Positions 49,681 through 58,486 are shown, counted from the first letter of the stretch. The stretch is DNA of 64,000 bases from CALVGQ01 sp964370435 (GCA_964370435.1 CAYJJG010000006.1:19843-83842), one strand, 5' to 3'. The notes: generated by a model from the letters alone, not told the origin. Numbers and translations: made by a program.

Positions 49681-50884
49681 AAAAAAGACAAAAATTTTAG
49701 GTACTTTTAAAACGCTAGATGAGTGTAAATTACAATTTAAAGCTACCTATGAAAAAGAAAATCAACTCTACCAAAAAGATATTATGGATACCGTAAAACA
49801 CCTTCAATTTGATGATGAACAAATGGATGAACTTTTTGATTGGTTCAGTAGTGAAAATATAGTTATTTCTGATGATATTGAGTTAGAAATTGAAGCTAAG
49901 TTAGATGATGGAACTTTACCTGATGCTATCGATGAATCCATTGAATTCTTATCTGATGAAGCCAGTGATGTACTTGATACTGAGGCTGAAGGGACGATAA
50001 GTTTACCAGAATATCCTGAACTATATCTTGGTGGATCTGGTAGCGGTAAGATAAATGATCCTGTTAAAATGTATTTAAAAGAGATTGGACGTGTTCCATT
50101 ACTGAATCCAGAAGATGAACCTGAGATTGCAAGAAGAATTCAAGCTGGTGATGATGAGGCAAAGCGTATTCTTATTTCTGCTAATTTACGTTTGGTTGTT
50201 TCGATTGCTAAAAAATATGTTGGTAGGGGTATGTTATTTCTTGATTTAATTCAAGAAGGAAATATTGGTTTAATTAAAGCTGTTGAAAAATTTGACTATA
50301 CCAAAGGATTTAAATTTTCTACTTATGCTACATGGTGGATTCGTCAAGCTATTACAAGAGCAATTGCTGATCAAGCTAGAACGATTCGTATCCCAGTACA
50401 TATGGTTGAAACAATTAATAAATTAACTCGTGTACAAAGACAATTAGTTCAAGATTTAGGTCGTGATCCTACTGCTGAAGAAATTGCAGCTAAAATGGAG
50501 AATATTACACCTGAAAAAGTACGTGAGATTCAAAAGATAGCACTTGATCCAGTATCGTTAGAGACTCCTATCGGTGAGGAAGATGATTCTCATTTAGGTG
50601 ATTTTATCGAGGATAAAGATGCATTATCTCCTGATCAGTTTGCGAATAATCAGCTGCTAAAAGATGAAATAAACATGGTTTTACAAGGTTTAACAGAACG
50701 TGAAGAAAAAGTACTGCGTCTTCGATTTGGTTTATATGATGGGCGTACACGTACATTAGAAGAAGTAGGTAAAGAGTTTAATGTTACTAGAGAGCGTATT
50801 CGTCAAATTGAGGCGAAAGCACTTAGAAAATTAAAACATCCTACACGCTCTAAACGCTTACGTGATTTCGTGGATAAAAACTAA
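49670..50884 (+). CDS. rpoD: Housekeeping sigma factor (RpoD/SigA)
   Basis: Primary sigma of RNA polymerase. 404 residues: region 1.1-like acidic N-terminus, region 1.2 DPVKMYLKEIGRVPLL (about 125-140), region 2 with EGNIGLIKAVEKFDY and FSTYATWWIRQAI (2.3-2.4), region 3 and region 4 with the HTH VGKEFNVTRERIRQIEAKALRKL. The ribosome binding site (TTGGGGGAA) lies in the end of dnaG. The consensus promoters seen across the window fit this factor. Confidence 0.97.
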   Translation: MKNEKKTKILGTFKTLDECKLQFKATYEKENQLYQKDIMDTVKHLQFDDEQMDELFDWFSSENIVISDDIELEIEAKLDDGTLPDAIDESIEFLSDEASDVLDTEAEGTISLPEYPELYLGGSGSGKINDPVKMYLKEIGRVPLLNPEDEPEIARRIQAGDDEAKRILISANLRLVVSIAKKYVGRGMLFLDLIQEGNIGLIKAVEKFDYTKGFKFSTYATWWIRQAITRAIADQARTIRIPVHMVETINKLTRVQRQLVQDLGRDPTAEEIAAKMENITPEKVREIQKIALDPVSLETPIGEEDDSHLGDFIEDKDALSPDQFANNQLLKDEINMVLQGLTEREEKVLRLRFGLYDGRTRTLEEVGKEFNVTRERIRQIEAKALRKLKHPTRSKRLRDFVDKN

Positions 50885-51549
50885 TGTTAGATAAGCGTTT
50901 ACAGGCTATTGCAGATAGAATACCACAACATAGTATTGTTGCTGATATCGGTACTGATCATGGTTATTTGCCAGTAGAATTGATAAACCTGAATAAGGCT
51001 AAATTTTGTTATGCCTGCGATATAGCAGAAGGTCCTTTGAATAGCGCAAAAAAAACCATAGAACGTGCTCGTTTGGAAGATAAAATTAATACAATACTAT
51101 GTAATGGTTTAAATAAGGTTCCTACTGATGCTAATGTAGCAGTTATAGCCGGAATGGGATGGATGACAGCTAAAACAATACTAGAAGATGATTTTCATCG
51201 TCTAAATCAATTTGACTTGATTATTGTGCAGATAAATCGTGATGCTCATTTATTACGGGAATGGATAATAACTAATAACTTTAATATCGAGTTTGAAGAA
51301 GTAGTATACCATCGTCATTACTATGTTATTATTGGATTTAATCCTAAAAAAATTAATACAGAAGATTATACTGTTTTAGAAGTTTATTTTGGAAAAGCTC
51401 TACTTAACAGTAAGAATAACGTTACTAGAGAGTATTTTGAGTATTTGATTAAGAAAAAAGAAGCGATATTAAATAAGATAAACAAGGATGATAATTATCA
51501 AGAATTACTACAACAAATCACCTTTTTATCTAATACTATAAAATCATAA
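50884..51549 (+). CDS. trmK: tRNA (adenine22-N1)-methyltransferase TrmK
   Basis: Methylates A22 in tRNA. 221 residues. The SAM-binding motif ADIGTDHGYLPVELI is at about 20-34, followed by ACDIAEGPL and AGMGWMTA (the usual GMGG is GMGW here). A coiled C-terminal region follows. It starts on the rpoD stop (TAATG). In many Bacilli the NIF3-like yqfO gene comes next; here a terminator ends the operon. Confidence 0.9.
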   Translation: MLDKRLQAIADRIPQHSIVADIGTDHGYLPVELINLNKAKFCYACDIAEGPLNSAKKTIERARLEDKINTILCNGLNKVPTDANVAVIAGMGWMTAKTILEDDFHRLNQFDLIIVQINRDAHLLREWIITNNFNIEFEEVVYHRHYYVIIGFNPKKINTEDYTVLEVYFGKALLNSKNNVTREYFEYLIKKKEAILNKINKDDNYQELLQQITFLSNTIKS

Positions 51550-51584
51550 CCATTGTGGCTATACTAGCTTATAATGGTTTTTTT
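51548..51584 (+). terminator. Terminator of the glyS-trmK operon
   Basis: A 9-bp stem (51548-51556 with 51571-51579, one G-T), a 14-base loop and a run of Ts. It begins at the trmK stop. Confidence 0.8.
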
Positions 51585-51666
51585 AGATTCTTTATAATCT
51601 GAAAAATAAAAAGACATCAATTAATATAATTCATGTCTATTGTTTTAGAAATTTAATAACTGCTGG

Positions 51667-51975
51667 TTATTCCTTATCATTAAAGCGGTTATCGTTATTC
51701 ATGTAATTCAATAATAAATATAATATTTTAGTCTGCTCCTCATTTAAACTATCAATGTTAATAGATTTCTTCTTAGTTACACCTAAAATATAATCTGTAG
51801 TTACATTAAATAATAGTGCTAATTCTACAATGTACTGTGTAGAGGGAGCAGAAATTCCCATTTCCCATGCATTAACGCTGGATCGCGTTATATTTATTTT
51901 TTTAGCTAGTTGTGTTTGTGTTAACCCACTTCTTTCCCTTAACAATTTGATGGTGTCTGCAATCATTTTTTGCAC
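51667..51975 (-). CDS. Small XRE-family transcription regulator
   Basis: 102 residues. The first ~65 form a Cro/CI HTH (LLRERSGLTQTQLAKKINITRSSVNAWEMGISAPS), followed by a short acidic tail without a sensor domain. TAGGAGGTG precedes ATG. Two identical-class palindromes lie just upstream over the promoter, which predicts autorepression. No toxin-like partner gene adjoins it: trmK is convergent and rpsT is upstream on the same strand. Its other targets are not visible. Confidence 0.85.
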   Translation of the reverse strand: MQKMIADTIKLLRERSGLTQTQLAKKINITRSSVNAWEMGISAPSTQYIVELALLFNVTTDYILGVTKKKSINIDSLNEEQTKILYLLLNYMNNDNRFNDKE

Positions 51976-51996
51976 CTCCTAAATTGTATTATAATT

Positions 51997-52030
51997 TATC
52001 ACGATTGATATTAAATTATCATAAGTGATA
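51997..52030 (-). promoter_or_regulatory. Twin operators of the XRE regulator
   Basis: Two palindromes TATCA-N4-TGATA at 51997-52010 and 52017-52030, 20 bases apart centre to centre, two DNA turns. The minus-strand TATAAT lies immediately downstream (51989-51994), so the sites occupy the promoter upstream region and the -35. Confidence 0.7.
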
Positions 52031-52053
52031 TAATTGATGCACAAAATGAATAT

Positions 52054-52078
52054 AAAAAAATCGTAACCAGTACGATTT
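52054..52078 (-). terminator. Terminator after rpsT
   Basis: AAATCGTA (52058-52065) pairs with TACGATTT (52071-52078). On the minus strand the stem is followed by a run of Ts. Confidence 0.75.
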
Positions 52079-52083
52079 AATTA

Positions 52084-52344
52084 TTAAATAGAATTTACAG
52101 CAGCTGATAAACGTGACTTCTGACGAGAAACGTAATTTTTATGCTTCATGTGACTTGATACTGCTTTATCAAGTAAAGAAGCTGCATGATTATAAGCAAC
52201 AGTAGCAGCATCTTTGTCTTTAGCTTCAACTGCCTTTAATACATTTTTGATTGATGTTTTTAGAGCTGTTTTTTGTGAATTTTTTGCAAGATTCTTTTTA
52301 ATGTTAGTCATTGCTCTTTTCTTTTGTGATTTGATATTTGCCAT
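52084..52344 (-). CDS. rpsT: 30S ribosomal protein S20
   Basis: 86 residues, Lys/Ala-rich and helical, with the typical start MANIKSQKKR and KTALKTSIKNVL. The frame extends five codons upstream, but the conserved start and the GGGAGGTG site fit ATG at 52344. Divergent from gpr, as in many Bacilli. Confidence 0.95.
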   Translation of the reverse strand: MANIKSQKKRAMTNIKKNLAKNSQKTALKTSIKNVLKAVEAKDKDAATVAYNHAASLLDKAVSSHMKHKNYVSRQKSRLSAAVNSI

Positions 52345-52403
52345 ACTCGCACCTCCCACTAGTTAATACCTTTGAAATTATACCAAAGAGATGAAAAAAA
52401 AGC

Positions 52404-52432
52404 AAATATTTCTTATTAATTTGTACATACTA
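52404..52432 (+). promoter_or_regulatory. Forespore sigma (SigG/SigF-type) promoter of gpr
   Basis: AAATA (52404-52408), 17 bases, CATACTA (52426-52432). CATACTA is the established -10 of sigma-G promoters. gpr is a forespore gene in B. subtilis. No housekeeping-type promoter is seen here. Confidence 0.65.
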
Positions 52433-52450
52433 ATTTCAAGGAGTTAAGAT

Positions 52451-53299
52451 ATGAACTATAGAACTGATTTAGCATATGATGAAATTAGCAAAATTGCAGA
52501 TGAAGAAAGTTTTATATGTGATCGCAAAAAATATAAGGGTATCATTATGGATCATATAAAGGTTTTAAAAAAAGAGAATATTTTAGAAAAAGAAATGGGT
52601 GATTATATTACCATTGAAATTCAATCAATAGATGATAAAAAAACAAGAGATACAGTAGCAGAAGTAGTAGCAGAAGCATTAAAAAGTTTGATGAGTGATA
52701 ACATGAATAAAATTTTAATAGTAGGTCTAGGAAATGAACAAGTTACCGCTGATAGTTTGGGTCCTATGGTTGCTGATAAGATAATTGTGACATCACATTT
52801 AATAAAATTAAATGCAATAAAAGATCCTATTAGGGATGTTAGTGTCGTTGTGCCAAAGGTAATGGGGCAAACTGGAATTGAAACTGCAAATTTAGTGAAA
52901 GCAATAAGTGATCATATTAAGCCTGATTTGATTCTTGCGATTGATGCTCTAGCAACCAATTCAATTGAGCGGATCAATAGAGTGATACAGCTATCTAATA
53001 CAGGAATTAGGCCGGGAGGAGGAGTAGGTAATAATCGTATGGCTATTCATCAAGATACTTTAAATGTCCCTGTTTTCGCTATAGGTGTTGCGACAGTAAT
53101 GAGTGTTAAAGCGCTTATTTTGGAATCATTAAAAGTATTAGATATAAACGATGATAGTATTCCTAATGTACTGGAAGAACATACACCTTATAAAATGGTT
53201 GTTACTCCAAAAGAAATGGATGAAGAGGTAAGACATCTAGAAGAAATTATTGCTATGGGTATTAATCAAGGATTGTTTCCTAATTTTTCAAATTTTTGA
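52451..53299 (+). CDS. gpr: Spore germination protease Gpr
   Basis: Degrades small acid-soluble spore proteins at germination. 282 residues. The N-terminal YRTDLAYDE resembles the prosequence of Gpr (RTDLA), followed by a core with LIVGLGNEQVTADSLGPMVADKI and AIDALATNS, and RPGGGVGNN. AAGGAG precedes ATG. Made as an inactive zymogen in the forespore in known systems. Strong evidence that the organism forms spores. Confidence 0.94.
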   Translation: MNYRTDLAYDEISKIADEESFICDRKKYKGIIMDHIKVLKKENILEKEMGDYITIEIQSIDDKKTRDTVAEVVAEALKSLMSDNMNKILIVGLGNEQVTADSLGPMVADKIIVTSHLIKLNAIKDPIRDVSVVVPKVMGQTGIETANLVKAISDHIKPDLILAIDALATNSIERINRVIQLSNTGIRPGGGVGNNRMAIHQDTLNVPVFAIGVATVMSVKALILESLKVLDINDDSIPNVLEEHTPYKMVVTPKEMDEEVRHLEEIIAMGINQGLFPNFSNF

Positions 53300-53309
53300 C
53301 ATAAAACAG

Positions 53310-53343
53310 TAAATCCCTCATACATTGTTGTAGGAGGGATTTA
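53310..53343 (+). promoter_or_regulatory. Hairpin covering the spoIIP ribosome binding site
   Basis: A perfect 10-bp stem (53310-53319 with 53334-53343) and a 14-base loop. The 3' arm contains most of the spoIIP ribosome binding site AGGAGGG (53332-53338). Only four Ts follow, so it is a poor terminator; it may restrict spoIIP translation from the gpr transcript. Confidence 0.6.
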
Positions 53344-53345
53344 TT

Positions 53346-54176
53346 TTGAAAAGTTTTAAGCTACTGTTAAAGTTTTTATTAAGTCTCGGTATATTGTTTT
53401 TACCTTTTTATATGCTTAAACCTAATTTTGATATTTTAAATATACAATCTAATTTATCACATTGGTTATTAAATCCTGAAATTGAAATACATCCTAATGA
53501 ACTTACATATTTAATTTCAGCTTTACCCCATATTGAATTTACTATTGATGAAGAGAGTAGTGTTGAAATAGTAGCACCACTAATACCTAATTTTGAAAAT
53601 AGAGATTCAACAAAACGCATTTATTTATATAATACGCACCAAACAGAATTATATAGTGATGGAGTATCTATTTATGAAGTAACGATTGAATTTGCGCAGA
53701 TGTTAGAGAAAAAGGGCTTTGAGGTAGTCTTTGAATCTAATAATTTTATTACTCAAATGTATAATGAAGGAAAAGAATATCATCAATTATATGATATATC
53801 AAGACAATATATTAATGAGGCTTTTGTGAATTACGGTGGATTTGATTTAGTTATTGATGTGCACCGTGATGCTTGTACAAGAGAAGTTTCTTTGCTTAGT
53901 GTAGATGGCGTGGATTATGCTAGATTAATGTTTGTGGTGGGGATGAATTCCCCTAATGCTGGTAACATATGGAATCTTTCAACTACGTATAGTGACAAAA
54001 TGCAACACCAATTATCTGGTATCATGAGAGAAACCTTTAAAAGAGAATCTGTATATAATCAAGATATGTTTAGTGAAATGCTGCTTCTAGAGGTTGGTGG
54101 TGATCAAAATAGCTCGACGGAAGCATTAAGGTCATTAGAATTATTTAGTACATTTTTAAAGGAGGAATACCAATGA
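53346..54176 (+). CDS. spoIIP: Stage II sporulation protein P (cell-wall hydrolase)
   Basis: Amidase/endopeptidase of the DMP machine that drives engulfment. 276 residues, shorter than B. subtilis SpoIIP (about 400), mainly in the N-terminal part. An N-terminal membrane anchor (about 5-22) is followed by the catalytic domain with YLYNTHQTELY, VIDVHRDAC and the late MLLLEVGGDQN, which supply zinc ligands. Start is TTG at 53346 after AGGAGGG, with the site inside a hairpin. The stop overlaps the next start by four bases. Confidence 0.93.
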   Translation: MKSFKLLLKFLLSLGILFLPFYMLKPNFDILNIQSNLSHWLLNPEIEIHPNELTYLISALPHIEFTIDEESSVEIVAPLIPNFENRDSTKRIYLYNTHQTELYSDGVSIYEVTIEFAQMLEKKGFEVVFESNNFITQMYNEGKEYHQLYDISRQYINEAFVNYGGFDLVIDVHRDACTREVSLLSVDGVDYARLMFVVGMNSPNAGNIWNLSTTYSDKMQHQLSGIMRETFKRESVYNQDMFSEMLLLEVGGDQNSSTEALRSLELFSTFLKEEYQ

Positions 54177-54460
54177 GGCGCTTTTTATTAGATGCTCTTT
54201 GTATACTATTGATTGTAATACTTGGACGAACTTATCTTAGCGAACAAGAACCTGAAACCGTAAATGATAAACTTGAACGTTTTAATACTCAAGTTGAAAA
54301 TCAAGAAATTATAGCAGTTCCCGATAATACAATGCCTTTAAACCAAATTGAAGAAAACTTTGCTGGTCAATTAGGAAATTCCATAAGTACTTTTTTTGTA
54401 GAATTTATTGATGGTTCAGTACGTTTAGTTACTACTGTTTTTAGTGTTAATGATCAATAA
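54173..54460 (+). CDS. Small single-pass membrane protein after SpoIIP
   Basis: 95 residues: an N-terminal membrane helix (about 5-22, LLDALCILLIVILG) and an extracytoplasmic acidic part of about 70 residues (PETVNDKLERFNTQVENQEI). It is coupled to spoIIP by a four-base overlap (ATGA), and AAAGGAGG stands upstream, so it is very likely translated with SpoIIP. I do not recognise the family. A role beside SpoIIP in engulfment is inference. Confidence 0.7.
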   Translation: MRRFLLDALCILLIVILGRTYLSEQEPETVNDKLERFNTQVENQEIIAVPDNTMPLNQIEENFAGQLGNSISTFFVEFIDGSVRLVTTVFSVNDQ

Positions 54461-54463
54461 ATA

Positions 54464-54472
54464 TGATATAAT
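54464..54472 (+). promoter_or_regulatory. Extended -10 promoter of fmt
   Basis: TGATATAAT: TG at 54464-54465, then TATAAT at 54467-54472. Transcription should begin near 54479, which disfavours the ATG at 54484. Confidence 0.55.
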
Positions 54473-54495
54473 CAACACTAGAAATGAGTGATAAT

Positions 54496-55416
54496 ATGAA
54501 GAAGAAAGTTGTTTTTATGGGTACTCCGATTTTTGCTGCAGAAATCCTAGAAACTTTAGTTCAATTAGAATATATAGAAGTTGTTGGCGTAGTGAGTCAA
54601 CCGGATAAAAAAGTTGGCAGAAAACAGATACTAACCCCAACACCAGTTAAAGAGGTTGCCTTAAATCATCAAATAGAAGTTTTTCAACCTCTTAAAATTA
54701 AAGATGATTTCGAAACAGTTTTAGAGTGGAAACCTGACTTAGTTATTACCTGTGCTTACGGACAATTTGTTCCTGCTAGTATTCTTTATGCTTTTGAATA
54801 TCCTTGTCTTAATATCCATGCTTCACTACTTCCAAAATTTCGTGGAGGCGCTCCAATACATAAAGCTATTATCCAAGGAGAAAAAGAAACGGGTATTACA
54901 TTAATGCAAATGATTGATAAAATGGATGCAGGAGTAATGTATGCTCAAAAGAAAATCAACATTGATATCGAAGATACTACAGCATCATTACATGATAAGC
55001 TTATAGTAGCTGGATGTGAATTATTAGAAGAAAAGCTTGAAGCTTTTTTAAATCATCAATTAAATGGAGTTATTCAAGAGGAACATTTAGTCACTATTGC
55101 ACGAAACATAAGTAAAGAAGAAGAAGTGATCGATTGTAATAAAGAAGTCCTTGAAGTTTATAATCATATACGAGGACTTATTAGTTGGCCAGTAGGCTAT
55201 ATTACTTTAAATCATAAAAAAATAAAATTGTGGCAAGTGAAACTTTCTAATATAGATAGTGATGTTCCCGTAGGTAGCTTATATAGCTACAATAAGGCTC
55301 TTTATCTTAAATGCTTAAACGGTAGTATTGAAGTCTTGATGTTGCAACCAGAGGGCAAAATGAAGTGTCTAGCGAAGGATTATATTAATGGTAGTAAAGA
55401 TTTAATTATAAAATAG
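54496..55416 (+). CDS. fmt: Methionyl-tRNA formyltransferase
   Basis: Formylates initiator Met-tRNA using 10-formyl-tetrahydrofolate. About 306 residues. Visible: N-terminal KKKVVFMGTPIFAAEILETL, the active-site NIHASLLPKFRGGAPIHKAI (Asn, His) near 100-120, and the C-terminal OB-like domain with HIRGLISWPVGYI. An in-frame ATG at 54484 adds four residues, but it lies about five bases from the predicted transcription start, so 54496 is preferred. Confidence 0.93.
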   Translation: MKKKVVFMGTPIFAAEILETLVQLEYIEVVGVVSQPDKKVGRKQILTPTPVKEVALNHQIEVFQPLKIKDDFETVLEWKPDLVITCAYGQFVPASILYAFEYPCLNIHASLLPKFRGGAPIHKAIIQGEKETGITLMQMIDKMDAGVMYAQKKINIDIEDTTASLHDKLIVAGCELLEEKLEAFLNHQLNGVIQEEHLVTIARNISKEEEVIDCNKEVLEVYNHIRGLISWPVGYITLNHKKIKLWQVKLSNIDSDVPVGSLYSYNKALYLKCLNGSIEVLMLQPEGKMKCLAKDYINGSKDLIIK

Positions 55417-55419
55417 TTG

Positions 55420-55450
55420 AAATCGCTAGATGTACTAGCGATTTTTCTTT
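55420..55450 (+). terminator. Terminator after fmt
   Basis: A perfect 10-bp stem (55420-55429 with 55435-55444), a 5-base loop, then TTCTTTT. Confidence 0.85.
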
Positions 55451-55467
55451 TAAAGAGCAGTAAGTTT

Positions 55468-55476
55468 TGCTATAAT
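55468..55476 (+). promoter_or_regulatory. Extended -10 promoter of lepA
   Basis: TGC before TATAAT (55471-55476). The -35 region is poor (TTTAAA-like), consistent with an extended -10 promoter. Confidence 0.5.
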
Positions 55477-55502
55477 TGGTAAGACTAGTTTAGGAGGGTT
55501 TT

Positions 55503-57305
55503 ATGCAACAAGACAATATAAGAAATTTTTCTATTATTGCTCATATTGATCACGGTAAATCTACCTTAGCTGATCGTATATTAGAATTAACTCAAACAGT
55601 AGTTAAACGAGAGATGATGGATCAAATATTAGATTCTTTAGATTTAGAAAGAGAACGTGGAATAACAATTAAACTTAATGCTGTCCAGTTAAATTATTTA
55701 GCTAAGGACGGTAAGGAATATACTTTACATTTAATCGATACTCCAGGTCATGTTGATTTTACTTATGAAGTTTCACGCTCATTAGCAGCCTGTGAGGGAG
55801 CTGTTTTAGTTGTAGATGCAGCACAAGGTGTCGAGGCACAAACATTAGCTAATGTTTACTTAGCGTTAGATAATGATTTAGAAATAATCCCTGTAATCAA
55901 TAAAATTGATTTGCCTAGTGCTGATGTTGACAGGGTTAAAAATGAAATTGAAAATGTAATTGGTTTAGATTGTAGTGAAGCACCTTTAATTAGTGCTAAA
56001 AGCGGTTTAAATATTATTGATGTATTAGAAGCGGTTGTTAAGAATGTACCTGCTCCTAGCGGTAATGTTACTAATCCACTACAGGCACTAGTATTTGATA
56101 GTTTATACGATAGCTATCGTGGTGTTATTGCTTTTGTACGTGTTCAAGAAGGCGAAATTAAAGTAGGCGATAAAATTCGTTTTATGGCCACAAATGCTGA
56201 ATATGAAGTGCTTGAATGTGGTATTAGAAATCCAAAGGAAATAAAAAAAGATTGTTTAAAAGTAGGGGAAGTTGGATGGGTTTGTGCCAGCATCAAGTCT
56301 GTAAAAGATGTTCGTGTAGGGGATACCATTACTAAGGTTTCTAATCCTGCAAGTAGTCCACTACCAGGATATCGTAATATGAATCCAATGGTTTATTGTG
56401 GTCTTTATCCTACTGATTCTAATAAATATAACGATTTAAGAGATGCTTTAGAGAAACTACAACTAAACGATGCTGCATTAACATATGAAGCTGAAACTTC
56501 ACAAGCTCTAGGGTTCGGGTTTCGTTGTGGATTTTTAGGATTACTTCATATGGACGTAATACAAGAGCGCTTAGAGCGTGAATACAATTTATCACTCATT
56601 GCTACAGCACCAAGTGTTATATATCATTGTTATTTAAGTGATGATACGATGATTAAGATTGACAATCCAGCTCACTTACCTGAGGTACAACGTATCAGTC
56701 GATTAGAAGAGCCATACGTTAAAGCAACTATTATAGTTCCTCAAGAATATATTGGTGCTGTTATGGAGTTGTGTCAAAACAAGCGTGGTAATTATTTAGA
56801 TATGCAAGTATTAGATCAAACTCGAAATCAAATTGTGTATGAACTTCCTCTAGCTGAGATTGTGTTTGATTTCTTTGATAAATTAAAAAGCTGCTCAAAA
56901 GGCTATGCTTCTTTAGATTATGAACTTATCGGCTATAAAGAGAGTAAACTTGTTAAGATGGATATTTTATTGAATGCTGAAATTGTGGATGCATTAAGTG
57001 TCATTGTTCATCGTGATTTTGCATATCATCGTGGTAATGCAATAACTGTTAAGTTAAAAGATCTTATTCCACGTCAACAATTTGAAATTCCTGTGCAAGC
57101 ATCAATAAACGGTAAAGTTATTGCTCGAACAAATATTAAATCGTTACGTAAAAATGTTTTAGCTAAATGTTATGGTGGCGATATTTCAAGAAAGAAAAAA
57201 TTACTCGAGAAACAAAAAGAGGGTAAAAAACGCATGAAGTCGGTAGGGTCTGTAGAAATACCTCAAGAGGCTTTCATGGCAGTGTTATCCATGGATGATA
57301 ATTAA
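55503..57305 (+). CDS. lepA: Elongation factor 4 (LepA)
   Basis: Ribosome-associated GTPase. 600 residues: G1 AHIDHGKST near 13-21, G3 DTPGHVDF near 79-86, G4 NKIDL near 133, then the EF-G-like domains and the LepA-specific C-terminal domain ending with GKKRMKSVGSVEIPQEAFMAVL. All are complete. TAGGAGGG precedes ATG. In Bacilli lepA and hemW (hemN-like) are neighbours, as here. Confidence 0.97.
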   Translation: MQQDNIRNFSIIAHIDHGKSTLADRILELTQTVVKREMMDQILDSLDLERERGITIKLNAVQLNYLAKDGKEYTLHLIDTPGHVDFTYEVSRSLAACEGAVLVVDAAQGVEAQTLANVYLALDNDLEIIPVINKIDLPSADVDRVKNEIENVIGLDCSEAPLISAKSGLNIIDVLEAVVKNVPAPSGNVTNPLQALVFDSLYDSYRGVIAFVRVQEGEIKVGDKIRFMATNAEYEVLECGIRNPKEIKKDCLKVGEVGWVCASIKSVKDVRVGDTITKVSNPASSPLPGYRNMNPMVYCGLYPTDSNKYNDLRDALEKLQLNDAALTYEAETSQALGFGFRCGFLGLLHMDVIQERLEREYNLSLIATAPSVIYHCYLSDDTMIKIDNPAHLPEVQRISRLEEPYVKATIIVPQEYIGAVMELCQNKRGNYLDMQVLDQTRNQIVYELPLAEIVFDFFDKLKSCSKGYASLDYELIGYKESKLVKMDILLNAEIVDALSVIVHRDFAYHRGNAITVKLKDLIPRQQFEIPVQASINGKVIARTNIKSLRKNVLAKCYGGDISRKKKLLEKQKEGKKRMKSVGSVEIPQEAFMAVLSMDDN

Positions 57306-57326
57306 GCGTAGAAGTACGCTTTTTTG
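57304..57326 (+). terminator. Short hairpin at the lepA stop
   Basis: AAGCGTA (57304-57310) pairs with TACGCTT (57315-57321) around GAAG, then Ts. It starts within the lepA stop codon; hemW follows closely, so read-through is likely. Confidence 0.7.
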
Positions 57327-57343
57327 TATAGGAGGAGAAAAGG

Positions 57344-58441
57344 ATGGTAAAAGCGCTTTATGTACACATACCATTTTGTAATTCAATTTGTGGATATTGT
57401 GATTTTACTCGTGTTAAATGTAATCCTCGTTTAATAGAACGTTATCTAGATACATTACAAATAGAACTACAAGAACGTATAAAAGAACAATCTTTAGAAA
57501 CTATATACATAGGTGGAGGAACACCATCAGCATTAAGCTCACAACAATTAAAACGTCTACTAATAATGCTTAGTGTATATAGCGATAATGTAAAAGAATA
57601 TACTGTTGAATTAAATCCTGAAACGATGAATGAAGAAAAAGTTGCTTTGTTAGCTAAATATGCTATTAATCGTGTAAGCATAGGTGTTCAAAGTATTGAT
57701 GAACAGTTACTAAATTTGATGCATCGCAAGCATACTTGGAAGCAGGTTTGTGATTTAGTCAAACTATTAAGAAAATATAACATTAATAATATATCAATGG
57801 ATTGTTTATATTCAGTGCCAAATCAGTCGATGCAACAATTATTAGAAACACTCCATGCTTTTATTTCATTAGATATTAATCATATATCAATGTATAGTTT
57901 AACTATTGAAGAAAACAGTGCTTTTGCTAGAGAGAACTTTCAAAAATTAGAGGATGAAATAGAAGAAGCTATGTATTTTGAAGCTGTTAAGTTACTTCAA
58001 TCTAATAATTATCATCAATATGAAATAAGTAATTTTTCAAAAGAAGGTTTTGAATCAATGCATAATTTACATTATTGGCATTATCATGATTTTTATGGAA
58101 TTGGTCTAGGAGCTAGTGGTAAAATAGGGAATATGCGTTATGACAATACTACTAATTTTATCGATTATTTCAATAAAAAATGGATTGCTAATGAGGTTCT
58201 TTTAAATAAAGACGATAAACTATTTGAAGCTCTTATGATGAATTTAAGGATAAAAGAGGGATTTAATTTGATTAATTTTAATTCTCAATTTGAAATTTCA
58301 TTATTAGATTATTATAATGAGGCATTTAATATAGCAATAGCCAAGGGATGGTTGTTTATTGATGAAAATTATATTCGCTGTAGTGAGATAGGATATCCAC
58401 TTTTACATGAAGTATTAACTTTGTTTATAAAGGATAATTAG
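57344..58441 (+). CDS. hemW: Radical SAM heme chaperone HemW
   Basis: 365 residues. The 4Fe-4S/SAM motif is CNSICGYCDF at 12-21 (CxxxCxxC), then GGGTPS, the ELNPET region and GVQSID, all typical of the HemN/HemW group. HemW lacks the additional Cys of true coproporphyrinogen dehydrogenase (CxxxCxxCxC); residue F is found here, so HemW is the better name. AGGAGG precedes ATG. A C-terminal winged-helix domain follows. Confidence 0.92.
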   Translation: MVKALYVHIPFCNSICGYCDFTRVKCNPRLIERYLDTLQIELQERIKEQSLETIYIGGGTPSALSSQQLKRLLIMLSVYSDNVKEYTVELNPETMNEEKVALLAKYAINRVSIGVQSIDEQLLNLMHRKHTWKQVCDLVKLLRKYNINNISMDCLYSVPNQSMQQLLETLHAFISLDINHISMYSLTIEENSAFARENFQKLEDEIEEAMYFEAVKLLQSNNYHQYEISNFSKEGFESMHNLHYWHYHDFYGIGLGASGKIGNMRYDNTTNFIDYFNKKWIANEVLLNKDDKLFEALMMNLRIKEGFNLINFNSQFEISLLDYYNEAFNIAIAKGWLFIDENYIRCSEIGYPLLHEVLTLFIKDN

Positions 58442-58486
58442 TTCTTAATTTTAAACTAAAACAATAAACTAAATTAGGTGATTAAA

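Noticed and set aside
51667..51975. Antitoxin of a toxin-antitoxin pair
   Set aside because: No small partner gene adjoins the XRE regulator on either side.
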